A stretch of DNA of 6,515 nucleotides from Acidobacteriota bacterium (GTDB lineage Bacteria > Acidobacteriota > Terriglobia > Terriglobales > Acidobacteriaceae), in contig JAJYBW010000202.1 in the NCBI GenBank assembly GCA_021778815.1, forward strand, positions 1 through 6,515, in the 5' to 3' direction. The notes beneath the pieces were generated by a model, which ran no database searches, was not told the DNA's origin, and saw only the letters and a list, made by a program, of their open reading frames with translations. This document shows, piece by piece, positions 1 through 5,041 of this stretch. Position numbers and translations under genes: made by a program. How positions within the stretch are numbered: position 1 is the stretch's first letter; each line of letters opens with the position of its first letter.

Positions 1-255
1 CATGGCCCGGTGCGCTTCGGAACGATCCAACGACCCATACGTCCGCCGCATCACGTAGAGGCTGGCGGCGACGACCATGGCAAGGAAACAGCAAAGCGGC
101 AACAAAATCGGGAGAGTGACTTTTTCGGCTGCTTGCAGCCCCAGGACGATCCAGGCCAATCCAAAGAAACCGCAAAAGAGGTTTCCGATCGAGGCTCCGA
201 AAGCGCGGCCAGCATCGTCGTGCGTCAACGACGGAGATGAAGATTGAGTTTGCAT
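1..255 (-). CDS. Two-span membrane protein, unknown function (C-terminus outside the window)
   Basis: The frame reads open from an ATG at 255 down to base 1 (85 codons, no stop), so the C-terminal part is missing. An AAGGA lies 8 nt upstream of the ATG and supports this start. The N-terminal ~17 residues are polar (Ser/Thr/Gln/Asp). Two hydrophobic segments follow at about residues 20-41 and 48-69, joined by a short loop holding a Glu-Lys pair, and then a basic stretch (MRRTYGSLDRSE), presumably cytoplasmic. I recognise no family and no catalytic motif. It lies 46 bp downstream of the DUF1579-like gene on the same strand and is probably co-transcribed with it. It may be a small accessory membrane subunit, but that is a guess. 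The reading frame is well supported; the function is unknown. Confidence 0.72.
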   Translation of the reverse strand, partial: MQTQSSSPSLTHDDAGRAFGASIGNLFCGFFGLAWIVLGLQAAEKVTLPILLPLCCFLAMVVAASLYVMRRTYGSLDRSEAHRAM

Positions 256-301
256 TGAGTTTTTCCTTTGGCAGTTGGATTTTCCGGTAGAGATACCATC
301 G

Positions 302-904
302 TCACTTCGGGCCGATGGCTCCTGTGTTGGGCCAGCCGGTGTCTCCCACGCGACGAACATCCATTTGAAAAAACTGGATAGGCTGCTTGCCCGGCAGAAC
401 TCGTTCGCCAACCTCGTGCAATACACCGTCTTTGACATCCGCGCTGTAACGGATCGTCATGGGGCCTGCGGGAATCTCCCATGTGTACCCGTGGGCCGAA
501 GGTGTGAAGTTAAAATCGCCAACCCGGCCCTCGGCATAGGACCGCATCGAGTAATTTTGTTTGCCCGAATCGTAGGAGAGGACAGCGAAGGCGTTGAAGA
601 TGAGCTTGCCATCGGAGTTGTATCCGCGCCCGTCGATTACTTTGACCGACCCGCCCAAAAATGGCCCGATTCGTTCTGTCTGGGTGAATGAAACCTTGTC
701 GCCGGCGGGCAAAATAATCCATCCCGGCCCTCGCCACACACCGTTGAGGAATGCGAGCGAAGCCATGGCGTCGCGCTGTTGCGCTAGGAGAGTTGCTGGA
801 TCCTGGGGCGAGCTGTTTTGGCCCAAGAGCGCCGCGGGAAGGAGGGTGAGCGCGGAGAAAAGGACCACTGTGCATTGTGTAAGGCGAACGATCGAGCCAT
901 TCAT
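302..904 (-). CDS. Exported DUF1579-like (calycin/lipocalin-type) protein
   Basis: A 200-residue protein with a Sec-type signal peptide: Arg7, a hydrophobic core at about residues 10-28, and likely cleavage near residues 28-31. No lipobox cysteine is present, so it should be soluble and periplasmic. The mature part begins with a polar helix (about 36-50) and then FLNGVWRGPGW (52-62), the Leu-x-Gly-x-Trp-x-Gly type of opening seen in DUF1579 and nitrobindin-like beta-barrels. Later elements fit the same family: a Gly-Gly at 84-85, DGRGYNSDGK (91-100) and the YDSGKQNYSMRSY strand pair (111-123). Such proteins are thought to bind a small hydrophobic ligand, but no ligand can be read from the sequence. 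There is no nitrobindin-style haem histidine in a clear context. AGGAG sits 9 nt upstream of the ATG. The gene is 84 bp downstream of the winged-helix regulator gene, and a short operator-like dyad lies in that gap. The family assignment is by motif only. Confidence 0.75.
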   Translation of the reverse strand: MNGSIVRLTQCTVVLFSALTLLPAALLGQNSSPQDPATLLAQQRDAMASLAFLNGVWRGPGWIILPAGDKVSFTQTERIGPFLGGSVKVIDGRGYNSDGKLIFNAFAVLSYDSGKQNYSMRSYAEGRVGDFNFTPSAHGYTWEIPAGPMTIRYSADVKDGVLHEVGERVLPGKQPIQFFQMDVRRVGDTGWPNTGAIGPK

Positions 905-954
905 GATGTATTTCTCCTATGAACCGGTGTTCGTAGCTGTTCGAAACGCAGACT

Positions 955-971
955 ACTCTGCCAAATAGAGT
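955..971. promoter_or_regulatory. Short dyad ACTCT-N7-AGAGT, candidate operator
   Basis: ACTCT (955-959) and AGAGT (967-971) form a perfect 5-bp dyad with a 7-nt centre, 51-67 bp upstream of the ATG at 904. The same half-sites with the same 7-nt spacing form the core of the long inverted repeat at 2824-2872 (2840-2844 and 2852-2856). The position is right for an operator controlling the DUF1579-like gene. No convincing -35/-10 pair was found beside it. Binding, and the identity of the protein that binds, are inferred. Confidence 0.4.
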
Positions 972-988
972 TGAAGCGCAAACGAAAC

Positions 989-1288
989 TCATCTCAAAGC
1001 GGAGCCCAATAGCGTGCGCAGGGCGCGGATGTATCCAGCCAACGCGGTGCGTCCGTTATCTGTCATGCGATAGAGCGTGACCGGCTTGCGGAGAATAAAC
1101 TTCTTCTCCACGCCGATGTAGCCGGCTTCTTCCAGCTTCATCAGGTGGGCGCCGAGATTGCCGTCGGTCGAGCCGGTCTTGTCGCGCAGCCAGGTGAACT
1201 CCGCATCGTCGACGCTGGACAGGAGCGACAGGATGGCCAGACGCAGCTTGCCGTGGATGATGGGATCGAGTTCAGGTAGATCAGGCAT
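989..1288 (-). CDS. Winged-helix transcriptional regulator (PF13601/HTH_34 type)
   Basis: A 99-residue one-domain DNA-binding protein. An N-terminal helix (ELDPIIHGKLRLAILSLLSS, about 6-25) is followed by the helix-turn-helix FTWLRDKTGSTDGNLGAHLMKLEEAGYI (31-58). The recognition helix is around GNLGAHLMKLEEAG. The beta-wing is about 60-76 (VEKKFILRKPVTLYRMT), and a C-terminal dimerisation helix runs from about 78 (NGRTALAGYIRALRTLL). Order and length match the PF13601 winged-helix family, relatives of MarR and ArsR, which bind DNA as dimers. There is no ArsR-type cysteine metal site and no ligand domain. The ATG lies inside the end of the upstream membrane-protein gene (8-bp overlap), which implies translational coupling and matched amounts of the two proteins. 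It is the only DNA-binding protein in the window, so it is the natural candidate for the ACTCT-N7-AGAGT sites. The fold is secure; target and effector are not. Confidence 0.9.
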   Translation of the reverse strand: MPDLPELDPIIHGKLRLAILSLLSSVDDAEFTWLRDKTGSTDGNLGAHLMKLEEAGYIGVEKKFILRKPVTLYRMTDNGRTALAGYIRALRTLLGSALR

Positions 1289-1880
1289 GCTGCACCCGGA
1301 GGCGACGATCGCGACGTTCGCGGTACATCAAGTAAAGCCCGAAGCCGAGGAATCCGACGAGCGTGTCGAAGATGAGAATTGGCGTGATCCACTGCGAGTG
1401 GACAAAGAAAGTAGCGACGGCCGAGACCCACCACAGAAGGGCGATCAGGAGTTGACCGCGCCAACGAAGAACGATGCTGATGGCGCAGTTAGCAACGCCC
1501 AGCAGGATCTCCACCGTGGCCATGTAGGAATTCACGTCGGGGTGGCGGCTGATGGCGCCCGCGAAGCAGAAGATGAAAATGGCGCTGCCGACGGCGATCC
1601 ATATGCCGCTGATGGCGCGCGAGATGGGGGTCTGCGGCTTGGCCTGCTTCTTCTTCGAGGAAACAACGATAGTCACAACTGTGGCGGCGATCATCGTCAC
1701 CGGCCATGCGATGTTGGGTTGATGCAACCAATACGACCATCCGATGGCGATCAGGTAAGCGGTTCCCCACAGGACGAAGGTCCAGCCCCAGTATTCTGTG
1801 GAGCGCCGACCTTCTTTGACCATCCTCTCGACCAACTCAAAGCGGGTGAGTAGTTCTTCATGTGTTTCTTGTTCGGTCAT
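1281..1880 (-). CDS. Six-span inner-membrane protein coupled to the regulator
   Basis: A 199-residue protein with a charged N-terminal helix (MTEQETHEELLTRFELVERMVKEGRR, coiled-coil-like, about 1-27). About six hydrophobic segments follow at 33-52, 58-75, 90-111, 119-138, 142-160 and 165-186. A Lys-rich loop lies at 76-82 (KKKQAKP) and a very basic tail at 187-195 (RERRDRRLR). The charge pattern puts N-terminus, Lys loop and tail in the cytoplasm. No transporter or enzyme signature is visible. AAGGA lies 8 nt upstream of the ATG at 1880. The gene overlaps the winged-helix gene by 8 bp, an arrangement expected of a regulator and its membrane partner. A sensor or sequestering role for the basic or coiled-coil tails is only a hypothesis. 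It begins 34 bp downstream of the small peptide gene and probably belongs to the same transcript. Confidence 0.85.
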   Translation of the reverse strand: MTEQETHEELLTRFELVERMVKEGRRSTEYWGWTFVLWGTAYLIAIGWSYWLHQPNIAWPVTMIAATVVTIVVSSKKKQAKPQTPISRAISGIWIAVGSAIFIFCFAGAISRHPDVNSYMATVEILLGVANCAISIVLRWRGQLLIALLWWVSAVATFFVHSQWITPILIFDTLVGFLGFGLYLMYRERRDRRLRVQHA

Positions 1881-1913
1881 CGTGATTTCCTTTCGACTTG
1901 GTAAAAGCTGGTG

Positions 1914-2039
1914 TCAGAGAATTCGTATGCAAAGCATGAGTCCAGCCAGGAAAAATAACAGCGCCAGACTACCGGTAAGCGAGGGACGATTCCTCAATTC
2001 CGATATAGTGGCGCGGTAGGTTCGAGAGAGGGGTTTCAT
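1914..2039 (-). CDS. 41-residue single-span membrane peptide, coupled to the methyltransferase
   Basis: The ATG at 2039-2037 overlaps the methyltransferase stop (TGA at 2038-2036) in a four-base ATGA junction, the usual layout of translational coupling, and this decides the start. A longer reading from 2114 in the same frame would lie wholly within the methyltransferase C-terminus and is less likely. The peptide has a basic N-terminal part (MKPLSRTYRATISELRNRPS, five Arg/Lys) and one hydrophobic span at about 22-38 (TGSLALLFFLAGLMLCI), ending in a short Arg-Ile-Leu tail. The positive-inside rule predicts a cytoplasmic N-terminus. It is too short to be an enzyme; it could be a subunit or stabiliser of the membrane-bound methyltransferase or of the downstream six-span protein. 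No known family is recognised, and its being a real gene rests on the junction, the charge pattern and the hydrophobic span. Confidence 0.6.
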   Translation of the reverse strand: MKPLSRTYRATISELRNRPSLTGSLALLFFLAGLMLCIRIL

Positions 2040-2797
2040 GGCTTGACGCCTCGCAGCACGCGCGTGGGAGTAACAAATAGGAAATTTGGAAACCAGCGCT
2101 GGACGTTCATCCATCCCAGGGATCGGAGTGTGCGTTCGTATTGCCCGGTATGGCGAATGTCCGCAATGGCCAGTTGTCCACCAGGCTTTAGAACGCGCGC
2201 AATTTCTCGGATCACCTGTTCCCGGTCGGCTGCCTGGTTCAGGTTGTGAATGACGAAACTGGAAACAACGACATCGAATGAGCAGTCTGGAAAGGGAAGA
2301 CTGCGAGCGTCGGCGTTCTGTATTTCGACTCGATGGGCGACCTGTTCCAGACGTGCGTTGGCCAGCGTTGATTCCGGGTTGTTATCCGCCTGGTCCGTCT
2401 GCGACCAAATGTCGATGCCGACGGCGTGGCCGGACTTCAATTGTTTGGCCGCCGCCAGCAGCATCATTCCGTGGCCGCACCCCACATCGAGAACTCGCTC
2501 ATCTCCGCGCCAGGGAATGGAGGCGATGATCTTGTCGCGGAGGTGCAACTTGCCGACTTTGCTGCCCCAGAACATCACGCCGCCAGTCAGGAAGAACGAC
2601 AATCCCGCCCATGCCACAGGAATCGCACAGTTCAACACGAACTGCGACTCGTGCTGTTGGGCCCACCGTGCGGCGAGCGTGCCCAGGATGGTGGCAGCAA
2701 GCCCGCAAAACAATGCACAGCGCTGAAAGGTCGGGGCGTCGAGGCCATAATTCAGCTTCTGCGGGAAGACCGTCTCGGAATTGATTTTTGGGTTCAT
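2036..2797 (-). CDS. Membrane-anchored class I SAM-dependent methyltransferase
   Basis: A 253-residue protein. The N-terminal part holds YGLDAPTFQR (17-26) and two hydrophobic segments (about 26-46 and 53-77), a hairpin anchor. The rest is a Rossmann methyltransferase domain: motif I VLDVGCGHG (102-110) for SAM binding, the acidic end of strand 2 at GIDIWS (127-132), NADARSLPFPDCSFD (161-175) for the adenine contact, VVVSSFVIHNL (176-186), and LKPGGQLAIADI (203-214). This is the Methyltransf_11/25 type; the substrate cannot be read and could be a small molecule or lipid close to the membrane. The ATG at 2797 has no clear Shine-Dalgarno sequence. It is the first gene of the minus-strand block and lies 36 nt from the transcription start predicted from the promoter inside the inverted repeat. 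Its stop overlaps the start of the small membrane peptide. The enzyme class is secure, the substrate unknown. Confidence 0.9.
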   Translation of the reverse strand: MNPKINSETVFPQKLNYGLDAPTFQRCALFCGLAATILGTLAARWAQQHESQFVLNCAIPVAWAGLSFFLTGGVMFWGSKVGKLHLRDKIIASIPWRGDERVLDVGCGHGMMLLAAAKQLKSGHAVGIDIWSQTDQADNNPESTLANARLEQVAHRVEIQNADARSLPFPDCSFDVVVSSFVIHNLNQAADREQVIREIARVLKPGGQLAIADIRHTGQYERTLRSLGWMNVQRWFPNFLFVTPTRVLRGVKP

Positions 2798-2823
2798 GGA
2801 GAAATGGATTGCAATGCGAAGAA

Positions 2824-2872
2824 TCTCTTGACATAGAGCACTCTATAAAAAAGAGTGCTCTATGTCAAGAGA
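2824..2872. repeat. Perfect 21-bp inverted repeat, candidate operator
   Basis: The left arm 2824-2844 and right arm 2852-2872 are perfect reverse complements around the 7-nt centre ATAAAAA (2845-2851). Each arm also holds a smaller dyad: ATAGAG-CA-CTCTAT (2833-2846), and its near copy with one mismatch at 2850-2863, their centres 17 bp apart. Both arms carry TTGACA, so the repeat contains a -35-like hexamer facing each way. There is no T-tract after the stem on either strand, which argues against a terminator. The site lies between the divergent methyltransferase and cytochrome genes. The best reading is an operator built on a promoter. Confidence 0.85.
2840..2868 (-). promoter_or_regulatory. 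Sigma-70-like promoter of the minus-strand block
   Basis: On the minus strand TTGACA (2868-2863) is a perfect -35 hexamer, followed by a 17-nt spacer and TAGAGT (2845-2840; 4 of 6 matches to TATAAT). Transcription would begin near 2834-2833, giving a leader of about 36 nt before the methyltransferase ATG. Both hexamers lie inside the inverted repeat, so a protein bound there would block RNA polymerase. On the plus strand the mirrored TTGACA has no -10 at a usable distance (TATAAA is only 10 nt away). Confidence 0.6.
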
Positions 2873-2881
2873 AAATCGCGC

Positions 2882-2907
2882 GGGGCGGGGGAGGGGTGGG
2901 TTTGGGG
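2882..2907 (+). other. Potential G-quadruplex tract in the cytochrome c upstream region
   Basis: Five runs of guanine (4, 5, 4, 3 and 4 G) are separated by loops of C, A, T and TTT. This meets the usual G3+ with loops of 1-7 rule, with three single-base loops, the most stable class. It lies 10 bp from the end of the inverted repeat and about 100 bp before the cytochrome ATG, on the cytochrome coding strand. It would fold in the non-template DNA strand or in any leader RNA that includes it. Confidence 0.55.
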
Positions 2908-2992
2908 AGGATGCGACTTGGACGTGCGGTGATTGTGACGAGGAACACAGACTTTCAGAGGGGGCAGCCGTAGCATTTGTGTTCGGTGGTTC

Positions 2993-2998
2993 AGGAGG
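2993..2998 (+). promoter_or_regulatory. Ribosome binding site AGGAGG deciding the cytochrome c start
   Basis: A perfect AGGAGG ends 5 nt before the ATG at 3004. It rules out the upstream in-frame TTG at 2977, which would place this site within the coding sequence and add nine residues ahead of the signal peptide. Confidence 0.8.
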
Positions 2999-3003
2999 CT
3001 TCA

Positions 3004-3420
3004 ATGCCGAATTCCCTATTTGCCCTGCTTGCATTCGTGTTCTTCGCATTTCCGCCGCAACAATCGGCTCCTCCAGCAGCCACCCCGGCAATCAAAGTCA
3101 TTCCGCTGGATGCGGCTCGCAGGGTGAACCCCATCACACCCACGCCAGAATCCCAGGACAAGGCGAAAAGTCGCTACGCCATCGATTGCGCCATGTGCCA
3201 CGGAGCGAACGGCGATGGAAAGGGCGATCCCGGAATCATTTCAGATATGAGCCTTACCATGATGGATTTCACGAATCCGGATACATTGAAAAACCGCACG
3301 GATGGTGAGATTTTCTACATCATTAAGAATGGACAAGGGAAAATGCCGGCGGAAGATCGCGCCAAAGACGACGAAATATGGAACCTGGTGGTCTATCTTC
3401 GCGGGTTCTCGAAAAAGTAA
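3004..3420 (+). CDS. Exported small monohaem cytochrome c
   Basis: A 138-residue protein with one haem c site, CAMCH (62-66), followed by GANGDGKGDPG (67-77) as usual in class I (cytochrome cbb3-subunit-like, PF13442) domains. The probable axial methionine is Met114 in GQGKMPAED. The C-terminal helix DEIWNLVVYLRGF (123-135) matches the last helix of the fold. A hydrophobic segment at 4-18 acts as export signal or anchor, then a Pro/Ala-rich linker (about 17-30) leads to the haem domain. The signal is odd in having no Lys or Arg before the hydrophobic core. Haem attachment would take place in the periplasm; the role is electron transfer with an unknown partner. The start is fixed by AGGAGG 5 nt upstream. 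No convincing promoter was found between the inverted repeat and the ATG. It stands alone, divergent from the methyltransferase block, with 230 bp before the next gene. Confidence 0.9.
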   Translation: MPNSLFALLAFVFFAFPPQQSAPPAATPAIKVIPLDAARRVNPITPTPESQDKAKSRYAIDCAMCHGANGDGKGDPGIISDMSLTMMDFTNPDTLKNRTDGEIFYIIKNGQGKMPAEDRAKDDEIWNLVVYLRGFSKK

Positions 3421-3650
3421 GATCGACAATGCGGCCTCCGCTGCCGGGGCCTGCCAAAGCCAGCCGACGCGGATGCCGATGGCGTAGTCGGCGCAGTGGC
3501 AGCGGGAATGTTGTTCCTATTGAGTGCCACATTCATGCTTGCGTTGTGATCGGGCTACCTGCAACGGGTTCCTACACCATCCCGGCCCCATGAAAGCTGT
3601 ACACTGATAGCAACGGAGCTGTTGTCGTCGCGCCGCCCCCTACTATACGT

Positions 3651-4907
3651 ATGCCTAAAGCTCTGAAACTCTCTTTGCTCGCAATCTCGGTGTTGCTGAT
3701 CGTTTTCGTATTCCTGGGCGGATTGTTGCCCGGCGGAGTTCGCGCAGGATCCGACGGCAGCGCCTATCAGCAGATGGAAGTCTACAGCGAAGTTCTGCAG
3801 TACATTCAGAACGACTATGTAGTGACGCCAAATATACCGGACGTGACCACGGGCGCGCTGCACGGGCTGCTGGAAGGGCTCGATCCGGCCTCCGGATATC
3901 TGACAGCGGATGAGTACAAGCAATATCAGGCGCACAAAGATGAAAGCAAAGCGCAAATTGGGGTGCACATCTCCAAGCGCTATGGTTATGCGACAGTGGT
4001 GTCGGTGGTTCCGGGCAGCCCCGCGGACCATGCCGGGATCACCGATGGCGACGTAATTGAATCGATTGGCAATCAGAGCACCCGTGTGATGCCATTGCAG
4101 ATGATTCGGATGTCGCTCGACGGCCAGCCGGGATCGACGTTGCACTTTTCCCTGATTGAGCCGACCAGCGCCACTCCGGCAGCAATGACACTGACGCGAG
4201 CGATGGCGGACTATCCGGCGATGCATGTCGACGAGTATGAAAACAGCAGCATCCTGTATCTGAAGCCATATGATCTGAGCCAGAAGCGAGTGGACGATAT
4301 GGTAGCCAAGCTGCGCCAGGTTCAAAGCGCGGGCAAGCAGAAAGTTTTGCTGGATCTGCGTGACGTGACCGGCGGAAATGTAAATTCCGCGGTGCAGCTG
4401 GCGAATGCATTTTTGAAGTCCGGCACGATTGCCACCTTGCAGGGGCAAACCTATCCGGAGCAAACCTGGACGGCAGACTCCAAGAATTTTGTTACGGAGG
4501 CACCGCTGATGGTTCTGGTGAACCACGGTACCTCTGGACCGGCGGAGATTGTGGCGGCTGCCCTGAAGGACAATAAACGCGCGCAACTGGTCGGTGATCG
4601 TACCTTCGGGTCCGGTTCCGTACAGAAGCAGATTCCTCTTCCCGATGGCGGCATTTTGTTTCTTTCAGTCGCCAAATATCACACGCCGGATGGAGAAGCC
4701 ATCCAGGATAAAGCGGTGACGCCGAATGTAGTGGTGGCGGAGAACAACGGTTTTGGACTGCAAACGCCAGCCGCGCCGCACGGCCCGGTGACGGTTCCGT
4801 CCGCGCCCGGAGCTGCAAAGGCTGCTCCTGCGCCACCCGCGGCGCCGCAACAGGACGATCAGCTGCACAAGGCCCTGGAGCTGTTGAAGCAAGCAAAAGC
4901 CGCCTAG
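3651..4907 (+). CDS. S41 (CtpA/Prc-like) protein lacking the canonical catalytic Ser and Lys
   Basis: A 418-residue protein with the full carboxy-terminal processing protease layout. It has an N-terminal signal or anchor (about 6-30) and the N-terminal helical region YSEVLQYIQNDYV...GLLEGLDPASGYLT (45-85). A PDZ domain (about 100-170, VVSVVPGSPADHAGITDGDVIESIG) and the S41 core (about 198-365) follow, then a Pro/Ala-rich linker (372-400) and a final helix (402-416). In active members the nucleophile is the middle Ser of SASASE and the Lys lies 25 residues later in TFGKGSVQ. The ungapped equivalents here are Gly296 (in TSGPAEI) and Ser321 (in TFGSGSVQ); the third residue, Gln325, is kept. Ser295 is one place before the nucleophile position. 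The protein is therefore probably inactive or uses a shifted residue, with the PDZ domain still able to bind protein C-termini. It should act in the periplasm. No good Shine-Dalgarno precedes the ATG and no alternative start lies upstream in frame. A PBP gene follows 131 bp downstream. Confidence 0.92.
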   Translation: MPKALKLSLLAISVLLIVFVFLGGLLPGGVRAGSDGSAYQQMEVYSEVLQYIQNDYVVTPNIPDVTTGALHGLLEGLDPASGYLTADEYKQYQAHKDESKAQIGVHISKRYGYATVVSVVPGSPADHAGITDGDVIESIGNQSTRVMPLQMIRMSLDGQPGSTLHFSLIEPTSATPAAMTLTRAMADYPAMHVDEYENSSILYLKPYDLSQKRVDDMVAKLRQVQSAGKQKVLLDLRDVTGGNVNSAVQLANAFLKSGTIATLQGQTYPEQTWTADSKNFVTEAPLMVLVNHGTSGPAEIVAAALKDNKRAQLVGDRTFGSGSVQKQIPLPDGGILFLSVAKYHTPDGEAIQDKAVTPNVVVAENNGFGLQTPAAPHGPVTVPSAPGAAKAAPAPPAAPQQDDQLHKALELLKQAKAA

Positions 4908-4943
4908 TCGACCACTCTCGCGTTGCATTCGGATGTTGCAGCG

Positions 4944-4983
4944 CGACGCTTCCGTCGTTGTCGAGACAAATCCTTGCGACGGA
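4944..4983 (+). other. Stem-loop region with two exclusive pairings between the S41 and PBP genes
   Basis: CGACG (4944-4948) can pair with CGTCG (4953-4957) over a CTTC loop. Alternatively TCCGTCG (4951-4957) can pair with CGACGGA (4977-4983), with an inner TTGTC/GACAA pairing (4958-4962 and 4965-4969). The two folds share 4953-4957 and exclude each other. No T-tract follows, so an intrinsic terminator for the S41 gene is not supported. The function is unknown. Confidence 0.3.
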
Positions 4984-4991
4984 GGTAGAAT
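4963..4991 (+). promoter_or_regulatory. Candidate promoter of the PBP gene
   Basis: GAGACA (4963-4968, 4 of 6 to TTGACA), a 17-nt spacer and TAGAAT (4986-4991, 5 of 6 to TATAAT) lie 47 bp before the TTG start. Transcription would begin near 4998. It suggests that the PBP gene can be expressed apart from the S41 gene. The -35 is weak and the pair overlaps the stem-loop region. Confidence 0.4.
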
Positions 4992-5028
4992 TCTGCGATT
5001 TGCTCCAGAGATGGTAGAGAATTGCATC

Positions 5029-5041
5029 AGGACTGTCCTTG
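5029..5041 (+). promoter_or_regulatory. AGGA and TTG start of the PBP gene
   Basis: AGGA (5029-5032) lies 6 nt before TTG (5039-5041). A stop in the same frame (TAG, 5015-5017) limits the gene upstream, and no ATG occurs before 5177, which is inside the membrane helix. TTG at 5039 is thus the only start that keeps a basic N-terminal tail and a whole membrane anchor and also has a binding site. Confidence 0.6.

Noticed and set aside
1158..1853. Plus-strand open frame of 231 codons opposite the six-span protein and regulator
   Set aside because: Very polar, repetitive Asp/Glu/Gly content without a domain; the minus-strand genes have ribosome binding sites, membrane spans and a winged-helix fold.
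2499..2834. Minus-strand frame whose ATG lies at the predicted transcription start in the inverted repeat
   Set aside because: It is out of frame with the methyltransferase, which it overlaps, and encodes no recognisable protein; the ATG is a by-product of the repeat arm.
2824..2872. The inverted repeat as an intrinsic terminator or mobile-element end
   Set aside because: No T-tract follows the stem on either strand and no gene ends there; no target duplication or transposase is visible. A genome-wide copy count would settle the mobile-element option.
2977..3003. TTG start for the cytochrome c gene
   Set aside because: It has no ribosome binding site, while AGGAGG sits 5 nt before the ATG at 3004.
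3496..3530. GTGGCA/TGCCAC pairing after the cytochrome c gene as a terminator
   Set aside because: Only 6 bp of stem around a 23-nt loop and no T-tract; not convincing.
3641..3646. TACTAT just before the S41 ATG as a -10 for a leaderless transcript
   Set aside because: It lies only 4 nt before the ATG and has no matching -35 at 16-18 nt; too weak to annotate.
3555..4586. Long open frame on the minus strand opposite the S41 gene (343 codons)
   Set aside because: It is rich in His, Arg and Gln with no recognisable domain, and lies antisense to a gene with clear PDZ and S41 motifs; it is a codon-bias shadow.
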